64,000 nucleotides of DNA from assembly GCA_017936745.1 (NCBI GenBank), contig JAGBEY010000015.1, positions 1 through 64,000 on the forward strand. The letters are read 5' to 3'. This document shows, in pieces, positions 16,109 through 24,504 of the stretch. The stretch is from Clostridia bacterium. GTDB taxonomy: Bacteria; Bacillota; Clostridia; UMGS1840. Position 1 is the stretch's first letter. Every line of letters begins with the position of its first letter. A program made the position numbers and the translations under genes. Under the pieces are notes generated by a model that searched no databases, had not been told where the DNA came from, and was given only the letters and a program-made list of their open reading frames with translations.

Positions 16109-17317
16109 CTATTTCCACAAATCCAGCTTCAAAAATTTCTCCATGAGCTCATAACCTTTTTCAAGATATAATCCGGACTTTTTGGCAGTATCTTCGGAAT
16201 AAAGGTCACCCTTTCGTTCCCTCTGATTGCAGTATGCAAAAAACGGAACCGGTTCTCTGGAGTGAGTTCCCGTAGAAACGGGCGTGGGATGGTCAGGCGC
16301 TACCAAAATGGCAAAATCCTCTCCGCTTTCCTCTAAATAACGGCAAACAGGGCCAATGACCTTTTCATCAATCAGCTCAATTGCCAGTTTTTTATTCTCC
16401 GCTTCAAACCGATGTCCGCACTCGTCGGGCGCTTCTATATGCAAATAAACAAAATCGTCACCCTCACGGAGTGCATCAATGCAAGCCAGTGCTTTCCCAT
16501 CAAAATTGGTATCAATATTCCCCGTCACACCCTCCACATCAATGGAGCGCATTCCTGTTAAAATTCCGATTCCCTTAATCAAATCCACAGCACTGATTAC
16601 AGAGCCTTTTACTCCGAATTTTTGGAGGAAGCTGTCCATTTCGGGACGTTTCCCTTCCCCCCACACCCAAATGGAGGAGGCAGGCTTTTTGCCCTCCTTG
16701 ACCCGTTGGATATTATACGGATGGTCTTTTAAAAATTCGTAGCTTTGTTTCATCAGTGAAAGAATCTGTTCATCCTTGGGCAGATAATCCTTCACCGGAC
16801 GTTTGGAAATATCGTGCGGGGGGATAAGCTTTCCCTCCACCGTTTTATCCGACAGCACCAAAAGATGCCGGTAAGAAACGCCCGGATAAATTTTCGTTGC
16901 TTCATCATTTAAAACGGGCATTAAATCTTCAATAATTCTCTTCGCATCCGCGGTTTTAATTTCCCCTGCACTGTAATCCTCCATCACCAATTCTTCATAT
17001 TCTCCTTCTCCCGAAAGAGTAACCAAATTGGCACGGAACGCGGTTTCATTGTCCGAAAGGGTCACCCCGATGCTTGCAGCTTCCAAGGGAGAGCGACCGG
17101 TGTAATAACGGTCGGAATCATACCCCATTACCGACAAATTGGCAACATCGCTGCCCGGTGATAAATGGTTGGGAACAGTTTTCACCAATCCCAGGATTGC
17201 TTTTTTAGAATAATAATCCATATTCGGGGTCTGTGCTGCCTCGAGAGGTGTTTTGTTGTCAAATTCACGTATCTTAAGGTCTGCCATCCCGTCACACAAA
17301 AAAACGACATATTTCAT
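16109..17317 (-). CDS. apgM: ApgM-type cofactor-independent phosphoglycerate mutase / proposed homoserine kinase
   Basis: 402 residues of the alkaline-phosphatase superfamily. The N-terminal metal and nucleophile region is YVVFLCDGMAD and GLVKTVPNHLSPGSDVANLSVMGYD, where Ser of GSDVANLS is the expected nucleophile. Late metal ligands are LHIEAPDECGHR, LVAPDHPTP and TGTHSREPVPF. This clade (archaeal ApgM-like) interconverts 2- and 3-phosphoglycerate, but its bacterial branch has also been proposed to act as homoserine kinase; the neighbours do not decide between these. The ATG follows GGGG. The 5' leader is about 360 nt and contains a repeat element. Confidence 0.88.
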   Translation of the reverse strand: MKYVVFLCDGMADLKIREFDNKTPLEAAQTPNMDYYSKKAILGLVKTVPNHLSPGSDVANLSVMGYDSDRYYTGRSPLEAASIGVTLSDNETAFRANLVTLSGEGEYEELVMEDYSAGEIKTADAKRIIEDLMPVLNDEATKIYPGVSYRHLLVLSDKTVEGKLIPPHDISKRPVKDYLPKDEQILSLMKQSYEFLKDHPYNIQRVKEGKKPASSIWVWGEGKRPEMDSFLQKFGVKGSVISAVDLIKGIGILTGMRSIDVEGVTGNIDTNFDGKALACIDALREGDDFVYLHIEAPDECGHRFEAENKKLAIELIDEKVIGPVCRYLEESGEDFAILVAPDHPTPVSTGTHSREPVPFFAYCNQRERKGDLYSEDTAKKSGLYLEKGYELMEKFLKLDLWK

Positions 17318-17421
17318 TTTATTTTCCCCGTTTCCATTCTGTCAAAATTCATATTCTGTAATTTTTGGGCTATTTTTCTTCCTCATTGATGAAATCAGTG
17401 AATGATTCAGATGCCGCTTAT

Positions 17422-17545
17422 CAAAGGCTCCACTGTGTAAGGGGAGCTGTCAGCGAAGCTGATTGAGGGGTTGTTTCATTTTTTTACAATCCTCCCGTCA
17501 CGCTTTGCGTGCCACCCTCCTTTACACAAGGAGGGCTATGAATTG
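17422..17545 (-). repeat. Inverted-arm intergenic repeat element, copy 1
   Basis: About 124 bp with two related arms in opposite orientation. Each has a (C)TCC-GTGTAAGG-AG core followed by a small hairpin (cagcgaagctg; cacgctttgcgtg) and a run of G or C. A second copy is at 20218-20345, with the same order of blocks. It lies in the 5' leader of apgM. There is no coding potential; it is MITE-like or REP-like. The rest of the 17318-17750 gap holds small hairpins and the terminator/promoter element. Confidence 0.75.
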
Positions 17546-17683
17546 ACAACTCCGTTGTCATGAATCGGCGTTCCGACATGATTTCTCGCTACCGCTCCAT
17601 GAATGGAATTGCCTTTTCATGCACTTTAGTACAATTCATGAAACTGCAAGTTTCAATTCGTTGATTTCATCTTTGATGAAATC

Positions 17684-17712
17684 ATTTTACCACAAAAAAA
17701 CAAAAATGACAA
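17684..17712 (-). promoter_or_regulatory. Promoter embedded in terminator palindrome, copy 1 (upstream of apgM)
   Basis: TTGTCA (17707-17712), 17 bp, TAAAAT (17684-17689). The -35 box is the arm of the TGACAATA palindrome that also ends the DUF1294 gene. Confidence 0.65.
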
Positions 17713-17743
17713 TACCTCTGACCGAAATATTGTCATTTTTTTT
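17703..17743 (-). terminator. TGACAATA palindromic terminator, copy 1
   Basis: Arms aaaaatgacaata and tattgtcattttt around a 12-13 nt loop, 8 nt past the DUF1294 stop, followed by a T-run on the minus strand. Confidence 0.75.
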
Positions 17744-17750
17744 ACGGAAA

Positions 17751-18023
17751 TTACATCCAAAGCTGCACAGCAACGAGCCACAGGAGTGCAAAATTCAAAA
17801 AGAAACACAGCGGCACAGTCAAACGGAATTTCAGCTTTGCGGTTTTATGATTCCAGATTACCATACCAAACAAGCCTCCTGCCGCTCCCATACACAATGC
17901 GGTAACGAGCAGAGTAGCTTCACTGATTCTTCTTTTTTTGCCTTTTGCAAGGAGTTTATCAATCCCGTACAGAGAAAATACCAGTAAATTCCATACCAAT
18001 AGCACAAGAATTGTAATTTTCAT
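17751..18023 (-). CDS. DUF1294 small membrane protein
   Basis: A 90-residue membrane protein with the family pattern YGIDKLLAKGKKRRISE, then a glycine-rich second helix (MGAAGGLFGMVIW), then NHKTAKLKF and a last hydrophobic segment. Function is unknown. It is the last gene of the PHP-DUF3048-DUF1294 unit (14-nt gap) and ends at the TGACAATA terminator. Confidence 0.9.
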   Translation of the reverse strand: MKITILVLLVWNLLVFSLYGIDKLLAKGKKRRISEATLLVTALCMGAAGGLFGMVIWNHKTAKLKFRLTVPLCFFLNFALLWLVAVQLWM

Positions 18024-18037
18024 TTCCTACACCCCAA

Positions 18038-19063
18038 TCACTCAAACTGCACACCATTAGCCGGACTAATAATATTCACAATGGTCTTGCCCGGATTGAT
18101 TTTCAAAGGAGTTCCGTCTGCTTTTTTATAGACAGTATCCTCTCTTCTTCCTGCTTTGGACCAGGTGATTTCCTCGCAAACACCGTTGGTAATGTAATAC
18201 CCTTTGCCGGAACCGGTGGTGTTTAAGTTTCTGCGGTCGGTGCCGTCTCCCAAAGAGGTATCAGCAATCAGCTCAACTAAAATATTTTTCACGGTCATTA
18301 CTTCCCCGTTTTGCATCACATGAGGAGCTCCCATAATGCTCTTGTGATACAGCTGGGTTTCGGGATTATAGGTATAGCCTGTTTTATAGCGGTAGGAGTA
18401 ATTTAAGTACACCTCGTTTGCCACGGTTTCGGAGTCAGGAGTATAGAATGCTTCGGCATACTCGATGCCGTTTTTCCGCTTGGTTTCAGAAGAAAATCCC
18501 TTTTTCTCCGCCTTTGCCTTGATTTTTGCGATAGAAGTATAGGCACTGTGCCAGTCCCCTTTAAACTTTTCTTCTCTCCAGAAAATATCGCCGTCCTCCC
18601 CTAACACACCGTTAATTTTCTGAATGTTATAAGCAGAAATATCCTGCGCCGCCTTGGGACTCCATCCAAAATGAGTATAAATGGCATCGTTTTCCATAAC
18701 ATAATCCAAAAAGTAATGTCTGGAGGAACGAACCGGTCCGATTTTTTCGGTATCCATTCCTTTAAACAGTGCTAAAAAGCGGGTAGAACCGCCCTCTACC
18801 ACCATTTCATATACCAGATATGCTTCATTGAGGCCGGCGTGGGGACGGGCATTCTTATCATCATTGTCAATCATAACAGCAATGGGGCGCTCAGTTGTGT
18901 TGATATAAGTCTCCATAAAGATTTCTTCCGGAGACGGAGTCGGTTCAGGCGTTGCAGTCGGAGTGGGTGTAGGAGTGGGAACGGGTTCTTTTCCCGAATC
19001 TGAGCCACAGCCGGTAAGAAGCATCAAAAGCGCAACCAATAACACTGCAATTCGTCTTTTCAT
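18038..19063 (-). CDS. DUF3048 lipoprotein (YerB-like)
   Basis: 341 residues. A lipoprotein signal peptide ends in the lipobox LLTGC (lipidated Cys19), followed by a Pro/Thr spacer (PTPTPTPTATPEPTPSPEE) and the two-part DUF3048 domain: RPIAVMIDNDDKNARPHAGL and TRFLALFKGMDTEKIGPVRSSR. It is anchored on the outer face of the membrane. The Bacillus relative YerB is of uncertain function. The start at 19061-19063 has GGGAGG; a longer frame to 19213 lacks a ribosome site and would destroy the signal peptide. It is 32 nt after the PHP gene, in the same operon. Confidence 0.92.
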   Translation of the reverse strand: MKRRIAVLLVALLMLLTGCGSDSGKEPVPTPTPTPTATPEPTPSPEEIFMETYINTTERPIAVMIDNDDKNARPHAGLNEAYLVYEMVVEGGSTRFLALFKGMDTEKIGPVRSSRHYFLDYVMENDAIYTHFGWSPKAAQDISAYNIQKINGVLGEDGDIFWREEKFKGDWHSAYTSIAKIKAKAEKKGFSSETKRKNGIEYAEAFYTPDSETVANEVYLNYSYRYKTGYTYNPETQLYHKSIMGAPHVMQNGEVMTVKNILVELIADTSLGDGTDRRNLNTTGSGKGYYITNGVCEEITWSKAGRREDTVYKKADGTPLKINPGKTIVNIISPANGVQFE

Positions 19064-19095
19064 AAGAAATCCTCCCTTTTTTATGAAGATAAAAA

Positions 19096-20082
19096 TTAGA
19101 ACCAATAGGGCTTTGCCCAGGCTTTTTTTCCTTTGGTGTCCCGAAGCTGCACCCAGATATAAGGAGAAATAGCACGAAGCCCCGAAATATCTATGGCAAC
19201 TTTGGTGAGGCAATCTGTCTGTTCCAGTTCTGCCGCTTTATATGCCAGATATTTTCCGTGAACAAACACACCGCAAACCGGCGAACATTCCACATGGAGC
19301 ATATCTCCCTCCAGCCAAATATTATGAAACATCGGTCCGGTAGAAGCATAGAGTGCTCCCTCATCCATCCCAGTAATCAGGCTTTCGTAAGTCAGCTCTT
19401 TTGCTTTTACCACAGTGAAGCCCTGAAAATATTCCACAAAGGGACTGCCGTTTTCAAATCGCAGGTGGCAATCATCCCCACCAACGGGAAAGGCTTTGCC
19501 CCCTGCCCGTAAAAAATATTCATAAAAGGCAGAGTCATCGGAATAATTATTGAACATCGTGCCGATAGAATTATACACCTCAACCCCGTCCATCCCTTTG
19601 ATTTTCAGCAAATCTTCACAGCTCATATCCGAAAACACGGGATGATTCACCGTAACAATACAGTTTTTTTGTTTCAGGGTTTCCACCGTCTCATTAATCA
19701 CATCATAGTCGAGGGGCATTGAGGGCAAGGAAAATGCTGTATCCGCCTCTCTTGCAATGGCGTTAATATGCACCGTTTTCCTGGTATAACCGCTTTCATC
19801 ACGAAGATTAAAATCCGCCTCCATACCCGAAAGTGCCACGAAGGTATTATCGGTTAATTCCAAATGGGGAACACACTCTCTGTGGTCGGTAAACGCCACG
19901 CCGTGATACCCCTCTTTTTGGTAAATTTCCTTTAATTCCCGGGGAGTAAAATGCCCGTCTGTCAGAGTGGAATGGCTATGTAAATTCAATTTGTAAAGAT
20001 TCCCCTCTTGGGGCAAAAGATAAATGACCTCATTGGATGCAGGCTTGACGGGTGCATCCTTCGGTACGATAATCCGTTGCAT
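19096..20082 (-). CDS. PHP-domain metal-dependent phosphoesterase
   Basis: 328 residues. The PHP fold is marked by NLHSHSTLTDG (HxH), FTDHREC, the Glu of SGMEADF, IVTVNHPVFS and VGGDDCH, which together give the usual metal ligands. The first 30 residues and the last 80 are an extra beta-rich part (VECSPVCGVFVHGKY...), resembling the C-terminal domain of stand-alone PHP proteins. The substrate is unknown. Start 20080-20082 has AAAGGAG 8 nt upstream; the longer frame to 20178 is not supported. It is the first gene of the PHP-DUF3048-DUF1294 operon, with a leader of about 280 nt. Confidence 0.9.
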   Translation of the reverse strand: MQRIIVPKDAPVKPASNEVIYLLPQEGNLYKLNLHSHSTLTDGHFTPRELKEIYQKEGYHGVAFTDHRECVPHLELTDNTFVALSGMEADFNLRDESGYTRKTVHINAIAREADTAFSLPSMPLDYDVINETVETLKQKNCIVTVNHPVFSDMSCEDLLKIKGMDGVEVYNSIGTMFNNYSDDSAFYEYFLRAGGKAFPVGGDDCHLRFENGSPFVEYFQGFTVVKAKELTYESLITGMDEGALYASTGPMFHNIWLEGDMLHVECSPVCGVFVHGKYLAYKAAELEQTDCLTKVAIDISGLRAISPYIWVQLRDTKGKKAWAKPYWF

Positions 20083-20217
20083 CTCTTGTTCTCCTTTCTT
20101 ACTGCATTTTGCAAACTGTCTGCATATACCGAAACTCTCCTCCGTCTTTCCGTTGGAGTTAGCCGGCTTTCTCTGCAAATATTATAAAATCAATATGAAT
20201 TTCAGGTTTCATTTGGT

Positions 20218-20345
20218 CCAAGGCTCCGCTGCGTATGGGGAGCTGTCAGCAAAGCTGACTGTGGGGGTGTTTCATTGTCTTCTTTTACAATCCTCCCGTC
20301 TCGCTATGCGTGCCTCGCCTCCTTTACACAAGGAGGGCTATGTAT
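20218..20345 (-). repeat. Inverted-arm intergenic repeat element, copy 2
   Basis: It has the same block order as copy 1 (17422-17545). The arm ending in ctttacacaaggagggctatg is nearly identical in both. It lies in the 5' leader of the PHP gene, again just downstream of a TGACAATA terminator/promoter. The remaining part of the 20083-20448 gap holds nothing else I can support. Confidence 0.75.
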
Positions 20346-20365
20346 TGAGTGGGGGTTACGAATTC

Positions 20366-20394
20366 AGTATAACACACAAAATAAAAAATGACAA
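20366..20394 (-). promoter_or_regulatory. Promoter embedded in terminator palindrome, copy 2 (upstream of the PHP operon)
   Basis: TTGTCA (20389-20394), 17 bp, TATACT (20366-20371) on the minus strand. Confidence 0.7.
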
Positions 20395-20420
20395 TACTTG
20401 TTACAGTATTGTCATTTTTT
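20383..20420 (-). terminator. TGACAATAC palindromic terminator, copy 2
   Basis: The 15-bp arms aaaaaatgacaatac/gtattgtcatttttt surround an 8-nt loop, downstream of the MFS gene. Confidence 0.8.
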
Positions 20421-20448
20421 CGTTACAATGTAATGATTTTCCGCTCTT

Positions 20449-21672
20449 TTACGGTTTTCGGATAAAAAGGTTTAACATAAGTGCCACAAAAGTGAGCATA
20501 AGAAGCATGAAAAAGGTTGCGATATACCCTCCGGTTACCTCCAACACCCGATTGGAGGCAGTGGCAATCAACGAGCCAACCATAACAGTAAAGGTCATCA
20601 GTGCCATATTATCGGAAAAATGCTTCATTCCGAAGAAAGAGGAGGTAAACGCGGCAGTAATGGTGGGACAAGCACCATAGGACATTCCGGTAAGACATAA
20701 GCCTACGATACAAAGCCACAGGGAATTGACCCACACAGCAAACAGGGTAACGCCTGCCGCTAAGATGGTCAGAATGTTGGCACACAGCATAGTGTTACGG
20801 CGACCGATTCCGTCAAATACTGCTCCCATAAGAATCCGCCCGAAGCCGTTGCACACCGACAACACTCCCACCAAAGATACCGCTAATGCTTCCGGTGCAT
20901 TCACCGAAAGCGCCAGGTCCTTGGCAAAGCTGATAACCGAGCTGCCAACGGCAGCAAGAAATGAAATGCACAAAAACGCCATCCAGAATGACGGTCTTAA
21001 TAACATCTCTATCGAAGTGTAATCTTTTCGTTCAAACACCTCGGCATTTGTAGTCTTAGAAGCCTTTGGCTGAGGAAGCACAACATCCTCACCGGGTTTT
21101 TTCAGTAAAAATCCCGCCAGCACTAAAACTATAAAAATAGCCACGCCCAAAACGATATAAGTAACACGCCATCCCAGCATACTTTTGAACATGGCATCCG
21201 CCATATTCCCCAAAACCAGTGCAGAAGCACCAAATCCCATCATCAGGCATCCGGAGCATAGCCCCTTTTTATCAGGAAACCATGCACTAACCGTTGCAAT
21301 TACCACATTATAGGCAATTCCGATTCCAAGCCCGGCAAGCACGCCGTACGTCAGATACAATACCACAACAGAAGCATGCTTAAGAGCAGCAGTCAGCAAA
21401 AAACCGGCAGCCGACAGAACCCCTGCCGTAATCAGTGCCCCCCGATGCCCTGCCCGACCAGACAAACGAGCCCCAAGCAAACCGCCAATGCAAAAGAAGG
21501 TCATCGCCAAAGTAAAATTGAGGGCAAGCTCCGATGTCCCCCAGCCAAATTCAGCCGACAAGGGGGATTTCAGAATAGACCAGGCATACAAAACGCCGGC
21601 AAATAACATTGCAACAACCCCAACAGCCATATAACCCCAACGACAAGAAAGCTTCTGATTGATTTGATTCAT
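20449..21672 (-). CDS. MFS transporter, oxalate/formate antiporter-like (OFA) family
   Basis: A 407-residue permease with 12 predicted membrane helices. The first helix motif GVLYAWSILKSPLSAEFGW, followed by FTLAMTFFCIGGLLGARLSG, is typical of the OFA family, which exchanges carboxylates such as oxalate, formate or lactate. A central hydrophilic loop (VVLPQPKASKTTNAEVFERKD) separates the halves. The start ATG 21670-21672 is 7 nt after GGAGG; the in-frame TTG two codons earlier overlaps the ribosome site. The substrate cannot be deduced. It is a single-gene unit. Confidence 0.88.
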   Translation of the reverse strand: MNQINQKLSCRWGYMAVGVVAMLFAGVLYAWSILKSPLSAEFGWGTSELALNFTLAMTFFCIGGLLGARLSGRAGHRGALITAGVLSAAGFLLTAALKHASVVVLYLTYGVLAGLGIGIAYNVVIATVSAWFPDKKGLCSGCLMMGFGASALVLGNMADAMFKSMLGWRVTYIVLGVAIFIVLVLAGFLLKKPGEDVVLPQPKASKTTNAEVFERKDYTSIEMLLRPSFWMAFLCISFLAAVGSSVISFAKDLALSVNAPEALAVSLVGVLSVCNGFGRILMGAVFDGIGRRNTMLCANILTILAAGVTLFAVWVNSLWLCIVGLCLTGMSYGACPTITAAFTSSFFGMKHFSDNMALMTFTVMVGSLIATASNRVLEVTGGYIATFFMLLMLTFVALMLNLFIRKP

Positions 21673-21704
21673 AGGCAAACCTCCACCGTATATTAAACTT
21701 CACA

Positions 21705-21731
21705 TTTATATAGTATAGCATAATTTGTCAA
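21705..21731 (-). promoter_or_regulatory. Probable promoter region of the MFS gene
   Basis: TTGACA (21726-21731) lies over TATACT (21712-21717) and TATAAA (21705-21710). The spacing to either is not ideal (8 and 15 bp), so TTGCTT 18 bp before TATACT is an alternative. The rest of 21733-21947 shows nothing I can support. Confidence 0.4.
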
Positions 21732-21947
21732 AAAAAAGCAAGTCCCGCAAATAGAAAATCGTTGATTTTCAAAAAAAGATAAAATCTCTGTTTCGAGTCT
21801 TAGACACTCTCATTCCCCTGTCTGGATAAGAAACCTGTTTTCCTCTTAACAGCCGGGTGCATCAAAAATTCTTTCGCATGTTTCCGGACACCGTCCATAA
21901 TTTTTCTCACGAATATTCTATTCTACAACCAAAGGAAGCAAAGTGTA

Positions 21948-23093
21948 TCACAAGGTAATAAACATACGCTGCTGTGCTGATTCTTTTGCCTTTAAGCATA
22001 GATAAGCACTTTGCAAGCCATCCCGCAGGCTGGAACGGGAAGTGTCACCATTTAAAATCGCAACAAAATCACGAATTAAACGATTATCACCGCCACCATG
22101 TCCTTCCCCGGATGTGGGACGAACCAAAATATGCTCCACTGTGTTTTTATCGTGAGAAAACAGTTTGATTTCATTGGTAGTCCAGTCAAATTCTATTGTC
22201 GCTTGCTGCCCAATCATTCGCATTCCCCGTCTGCCTGCTTCTTTTCTTGCTACAAAATTCTGGGTATACACTGCGTGCATTCCGTTGGCATAGCGCATCA
22301 GAATCGTGGCACTGTCGTGGTTACCCACATCCTCGCCGTAGGAACAATATTCGCCGTTTGGCTCTTCCTGTGCCTGCTCACGAATTACCTTGGTGCTTTC
22401 GTAGCAGGTATCATACTCGGGACAGTTTTCACATTTCAAATCCGCAGGCATGTCACCTTTGTATACCATTTTGGATTCCATCGCACAGAGTTCCACGGGT
22501 TGCATTCCCAACACATAGTTGATATAGTCCAAATCGTGGGTTGCTTTTTGTAAAAACAAGCCTCCCGTGATGCTTTCGTCACGATACCAGTATTTATAAT
22601 AGACTCTGCCGTAAGGTACATTGTTGTATGCCTGAACCTGAGACAATGTTCCCAAAACACCGCTATCATAAATTTCTTTTACCTTTTCAAGAATTTCAGT
22701 CAATCGCAGAGGAAAAGAGGTCATTCCGACTCCTTCATATGATTCCACCGCTTCTTTCAGCTCATTATATTCTTCCAGGCTGATCACTACCGGCTTTTCC
22801 AAAAACAAGGGAAGCTTTCTTTTTAAAACTTCAACTGCATAATTTTTATGTAAGTTACAACGGGTGCCCACAAATACACCGTCCAACTGTTCATTGTCCA
22901 GCATATCCTCCCCTTTTTCATAAAAAGTAACTGCTTTGGCGTTCAAATTTTTCGTATTGTTGGCACGCTCTTTGGCTCCCTCTGTATCCGCATCCGCAAT
23001 CGCCACAATCTGAAGCTCCGGAAAACATCCAAACTCGTTCATCACCAAAGACTGCATCCGACCGCCAAAACCAATAATCCCAATTTTTTTCAC
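21948..23093 (-). CDS. Gfo/Idh/MocA family oxidoreductase
   Basis: A 381-residue NAD(P)-dependent sugar or polyol dehydrogenase. The N-terminal Rossmann motif is GIIGFGGRMQS, with VAIADAD after strand 2. The EKP motif of the family is in PLFLEKPVV. The C-terminal domain has the catalytic-type TGGLFLQKATHDLDY. An uncommon Cys cluster (KCENCPEYDTCYES, about residues 215-228) could bind a metal. It starts at GTG 23091-23093, 6 nt after GAGGTGA. The substrate is unknown. Confidence 0.9.
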   Translation of the reverse strand: MKKIGIIGFGGRMQSLVMNEFGCFPELQIVAIADADTEGAKERANNTKNLNAKAVTFYEKGEDMLDNEQLDGVFVGTRCNLHKNYAVEVLKRKLPLFLEKPVVISLEEYNELKEAVESYEGVGMTSFPLRLTEILEKVKEIYDSGVLGTLSQVQAYNNVPYGRVYYKYWYRDESITGGLFLQKATHDLDYINYVLGMQPVELCAMESKMVYKGDMPADLKCENCPEYDTCYESTKVIREQAQEEPNGEYCSYGEDVGNHDSATILMRYANGMHAVYTQNFVARKEAGRRGMRMIGQQATIEFDWTTNEIKLFSHDKNTVEHILVRPTSGEGHGGGDNRLIRDFVAILNGDTSRSSLRDGLQSAYLCLKAKESAQQRMFITL

Positions 23094-23124
23094 TGTAACT
23101 CACCTCATAACATATTGTAGTTTT

Positions 23125-23153
23125 ATTTTACCACACAAAACAAAAAATGACAA
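23125..23153 (-). promoter_or_regulatory. Promoter embedded in terminator palindrome, copy 3 (upstream of the Gfo/Idh/MocA gene)
   Basis: TTGTCA (23148-23153), 17 bp, TAAAAT (23125-23130) on the minus strand, about 30 nt before the start codon. Confidence 0.7.
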
Positions 23154-23177
23154 TACCTGTTACAGTATTGTCATTTC
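23142..23177 (-). terminator. TGACAATAC palindromic terminator, copy 3
   Basis: Arms aaatgacaatac/gtattgtcattt, 8 nt past the CofE-like gene stop, with a T-run on the minus strand. Confidence 0.8.
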
Positions 23178-23184
23178 TTAAAAA

Positions 23185-24375
23185 TTAGTCTGTCAGATTA
23201 TCGAAGTAACCCTGAACCAGAACGATAGGAGTTCCTTTATCTCCTGAACCGCTGGTTAAGTCACAAAGAGAACCGATTAAGTCGGTCAGGCGACGGGGAG
23301 TTGTTCCCTGAGACGCCATATTCCCAACCAAATCACTGTCTTTTTCACGGATGGCATTTTCGATTGCCTCTTTCAGTGCATCCCCTTTTAAATCAGCAAA
23401 ATCGTTGTCTGCCAGATACTTCAGCTTCAGCTCGTTGGGAGTTCCCTCCAAGCCTTTGGTATAAGCAGGAGACACAACCGGGTCTGCCAGCTCCCAGATT
23501 TTTCCTACCGGGTCTTTGAATGCACCGTCACCATACACCATAACCTCGATGTTTTTGCCGGTACGTTCTTTCAGCTGTTTTTGCACATTATCTACCATAT
23601 CAAAGCATTCATGGGGGAACAGCTTGATAGTGGTTTCCGTAGACTTATTGGAGCCTAAGAGACCATATTTTTCATTGTAGCCGCTGCCGTCTACACTCTG
23701 GTTTAAAATTTCATCCAAACCAACCACACATTTTGCACCTGCCGCCTTTAAAATACGTTTGGTACGGGCACGGCTGTGAATGTCGCAGTTCAGAACACAA
23801 TCTGCAAAGTTTAAGATAGCACGGCAATCATTTGCTAAAACGATTTCTGCTTCTGCACCGCAGGAACGGATTAAATCCCCGTAATACTGCACATAATCCA
23901 CACCGGTAAAGGGGTGTTTGTTTTCGCCGAACAATTCTCTGTATTTTGCTTCAGTCAGCACATCGGTATAGGGGTTAATGCCCGCTTCATCCAGCTGGTC
24001 TAACGATACCAATGCATTCCCTACTTCGTCACTGGGATAGTTGAGCATTAACACAACTTTTTTAGCTCCCATTGCAATCCCTTTTAAGCAAATGGCAAAA
24101 CGGTTACGGCTTAAAATGGGAAAAATCACGCCAATGGTTTCACCGCCCAGTTTATTCTTTACGTCTTTCGCAATGGCTTCTACCGATGCATAGTTCCCCT
24201 GAGAACGGGCAACAACAGATTCGGTTACCGCCACAACATCACGGTCACGAAGCCCGAAGCCTTCAGATTCTGCCGCTTCCAATACGCTGTTTACCACGAT
24301 GGTTGCAATATCGTCTCCCTCGCGGATAATAGGGCAACGAACCCCACGGGATACAGTACCGATTTTTCTTTCCAT
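23185..24375 (-). CDS. CofE-like coenzyme F420-0:L-glutamate ligase family protein
   Basis: 396 residues. The N-terminal half carries the F420 ligase family pattern: RDVVAVTESVVARSQGNYAS, then IGVIFPILSRNRFA. CofE adds gamma-linked glutamates to F420-0 in archaea and actinobacteria. Firmicutes of this kind are not known to make F420, and no other cof or fbi gene is in the window, so the acceptor is probably another gamma-carboxylate or lactyl-phosphate compound. The extra C-terminal part (NEYGLLGS-like NEKYGLLGS, then MVYGDGAFKDPVG) is longer than in archaeal CofE. It is divergent from a LysR regulator. Confidence 0.82.
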   Translation of the reverse strand: MERKIGTVSRGVRCPIIREGDDIATIVVNSVLEAAESEGFGLRDRDVVAVTESVVARSQGNYASVEAIAKDVKNKLGGETIGVIFPILSRNRFAICLKGIAMGAKKVVLMLNYPSDEVGNALVSLDQLDEAGINPYTDVLTEAKYRELFGENKHPFTGVDYVQYYGDLIRSCGAEAEIVLANDCRAILNFADCVLNCDIHSRARTKRILKAAGAKCVVGLDEILNQSVDGSGYNEKYGLLGSNKSTETTIKLFPHECFDMVDNVQKQLKERTGKNIEVMVYGDGAFKDPVGKIWELADPVVSPAYTKGLEGTPNELKLKYLADNDFADLKGDALKEAIENAIREKDSDLVGNMASQGTTPRRLTDLIGSLCDLTSGSGDKGTPIVLVQGYFDNLTD

Positions 24376-24415
24376 AAAAAAACCTCACAATTCTAAAATT
24401 TATGATAAATGAATC

Positions 24416-24444
24416 TTGACATTTTCTCTAATCCTTATTATAAT
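24416..24444 (+). promoter_or_regulatory. Perfect-consensus SigA promoter of the LysR gene
   Basis: TTGACA (24416-24421), 17 bp, TATAAT (24439-24444). It rules out the ATG at 24409 as the gene start. Confidence 0.9.
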
Positions 24445-24504
24445 ACAAATAATTCTATTAGTAAAGCAGATAATTCTTACATCAGTAATAAGGAGTGCTT
24501 ATAT

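Noticed and set aside
24409-24504. Upstream extension of the LysR gene from ATG 24409
   Set aside because: A perfect TTGACA-17-TATAAT promoter lies inside it, so it cannot be transcribed; TTG 24505 has the ribosome site.
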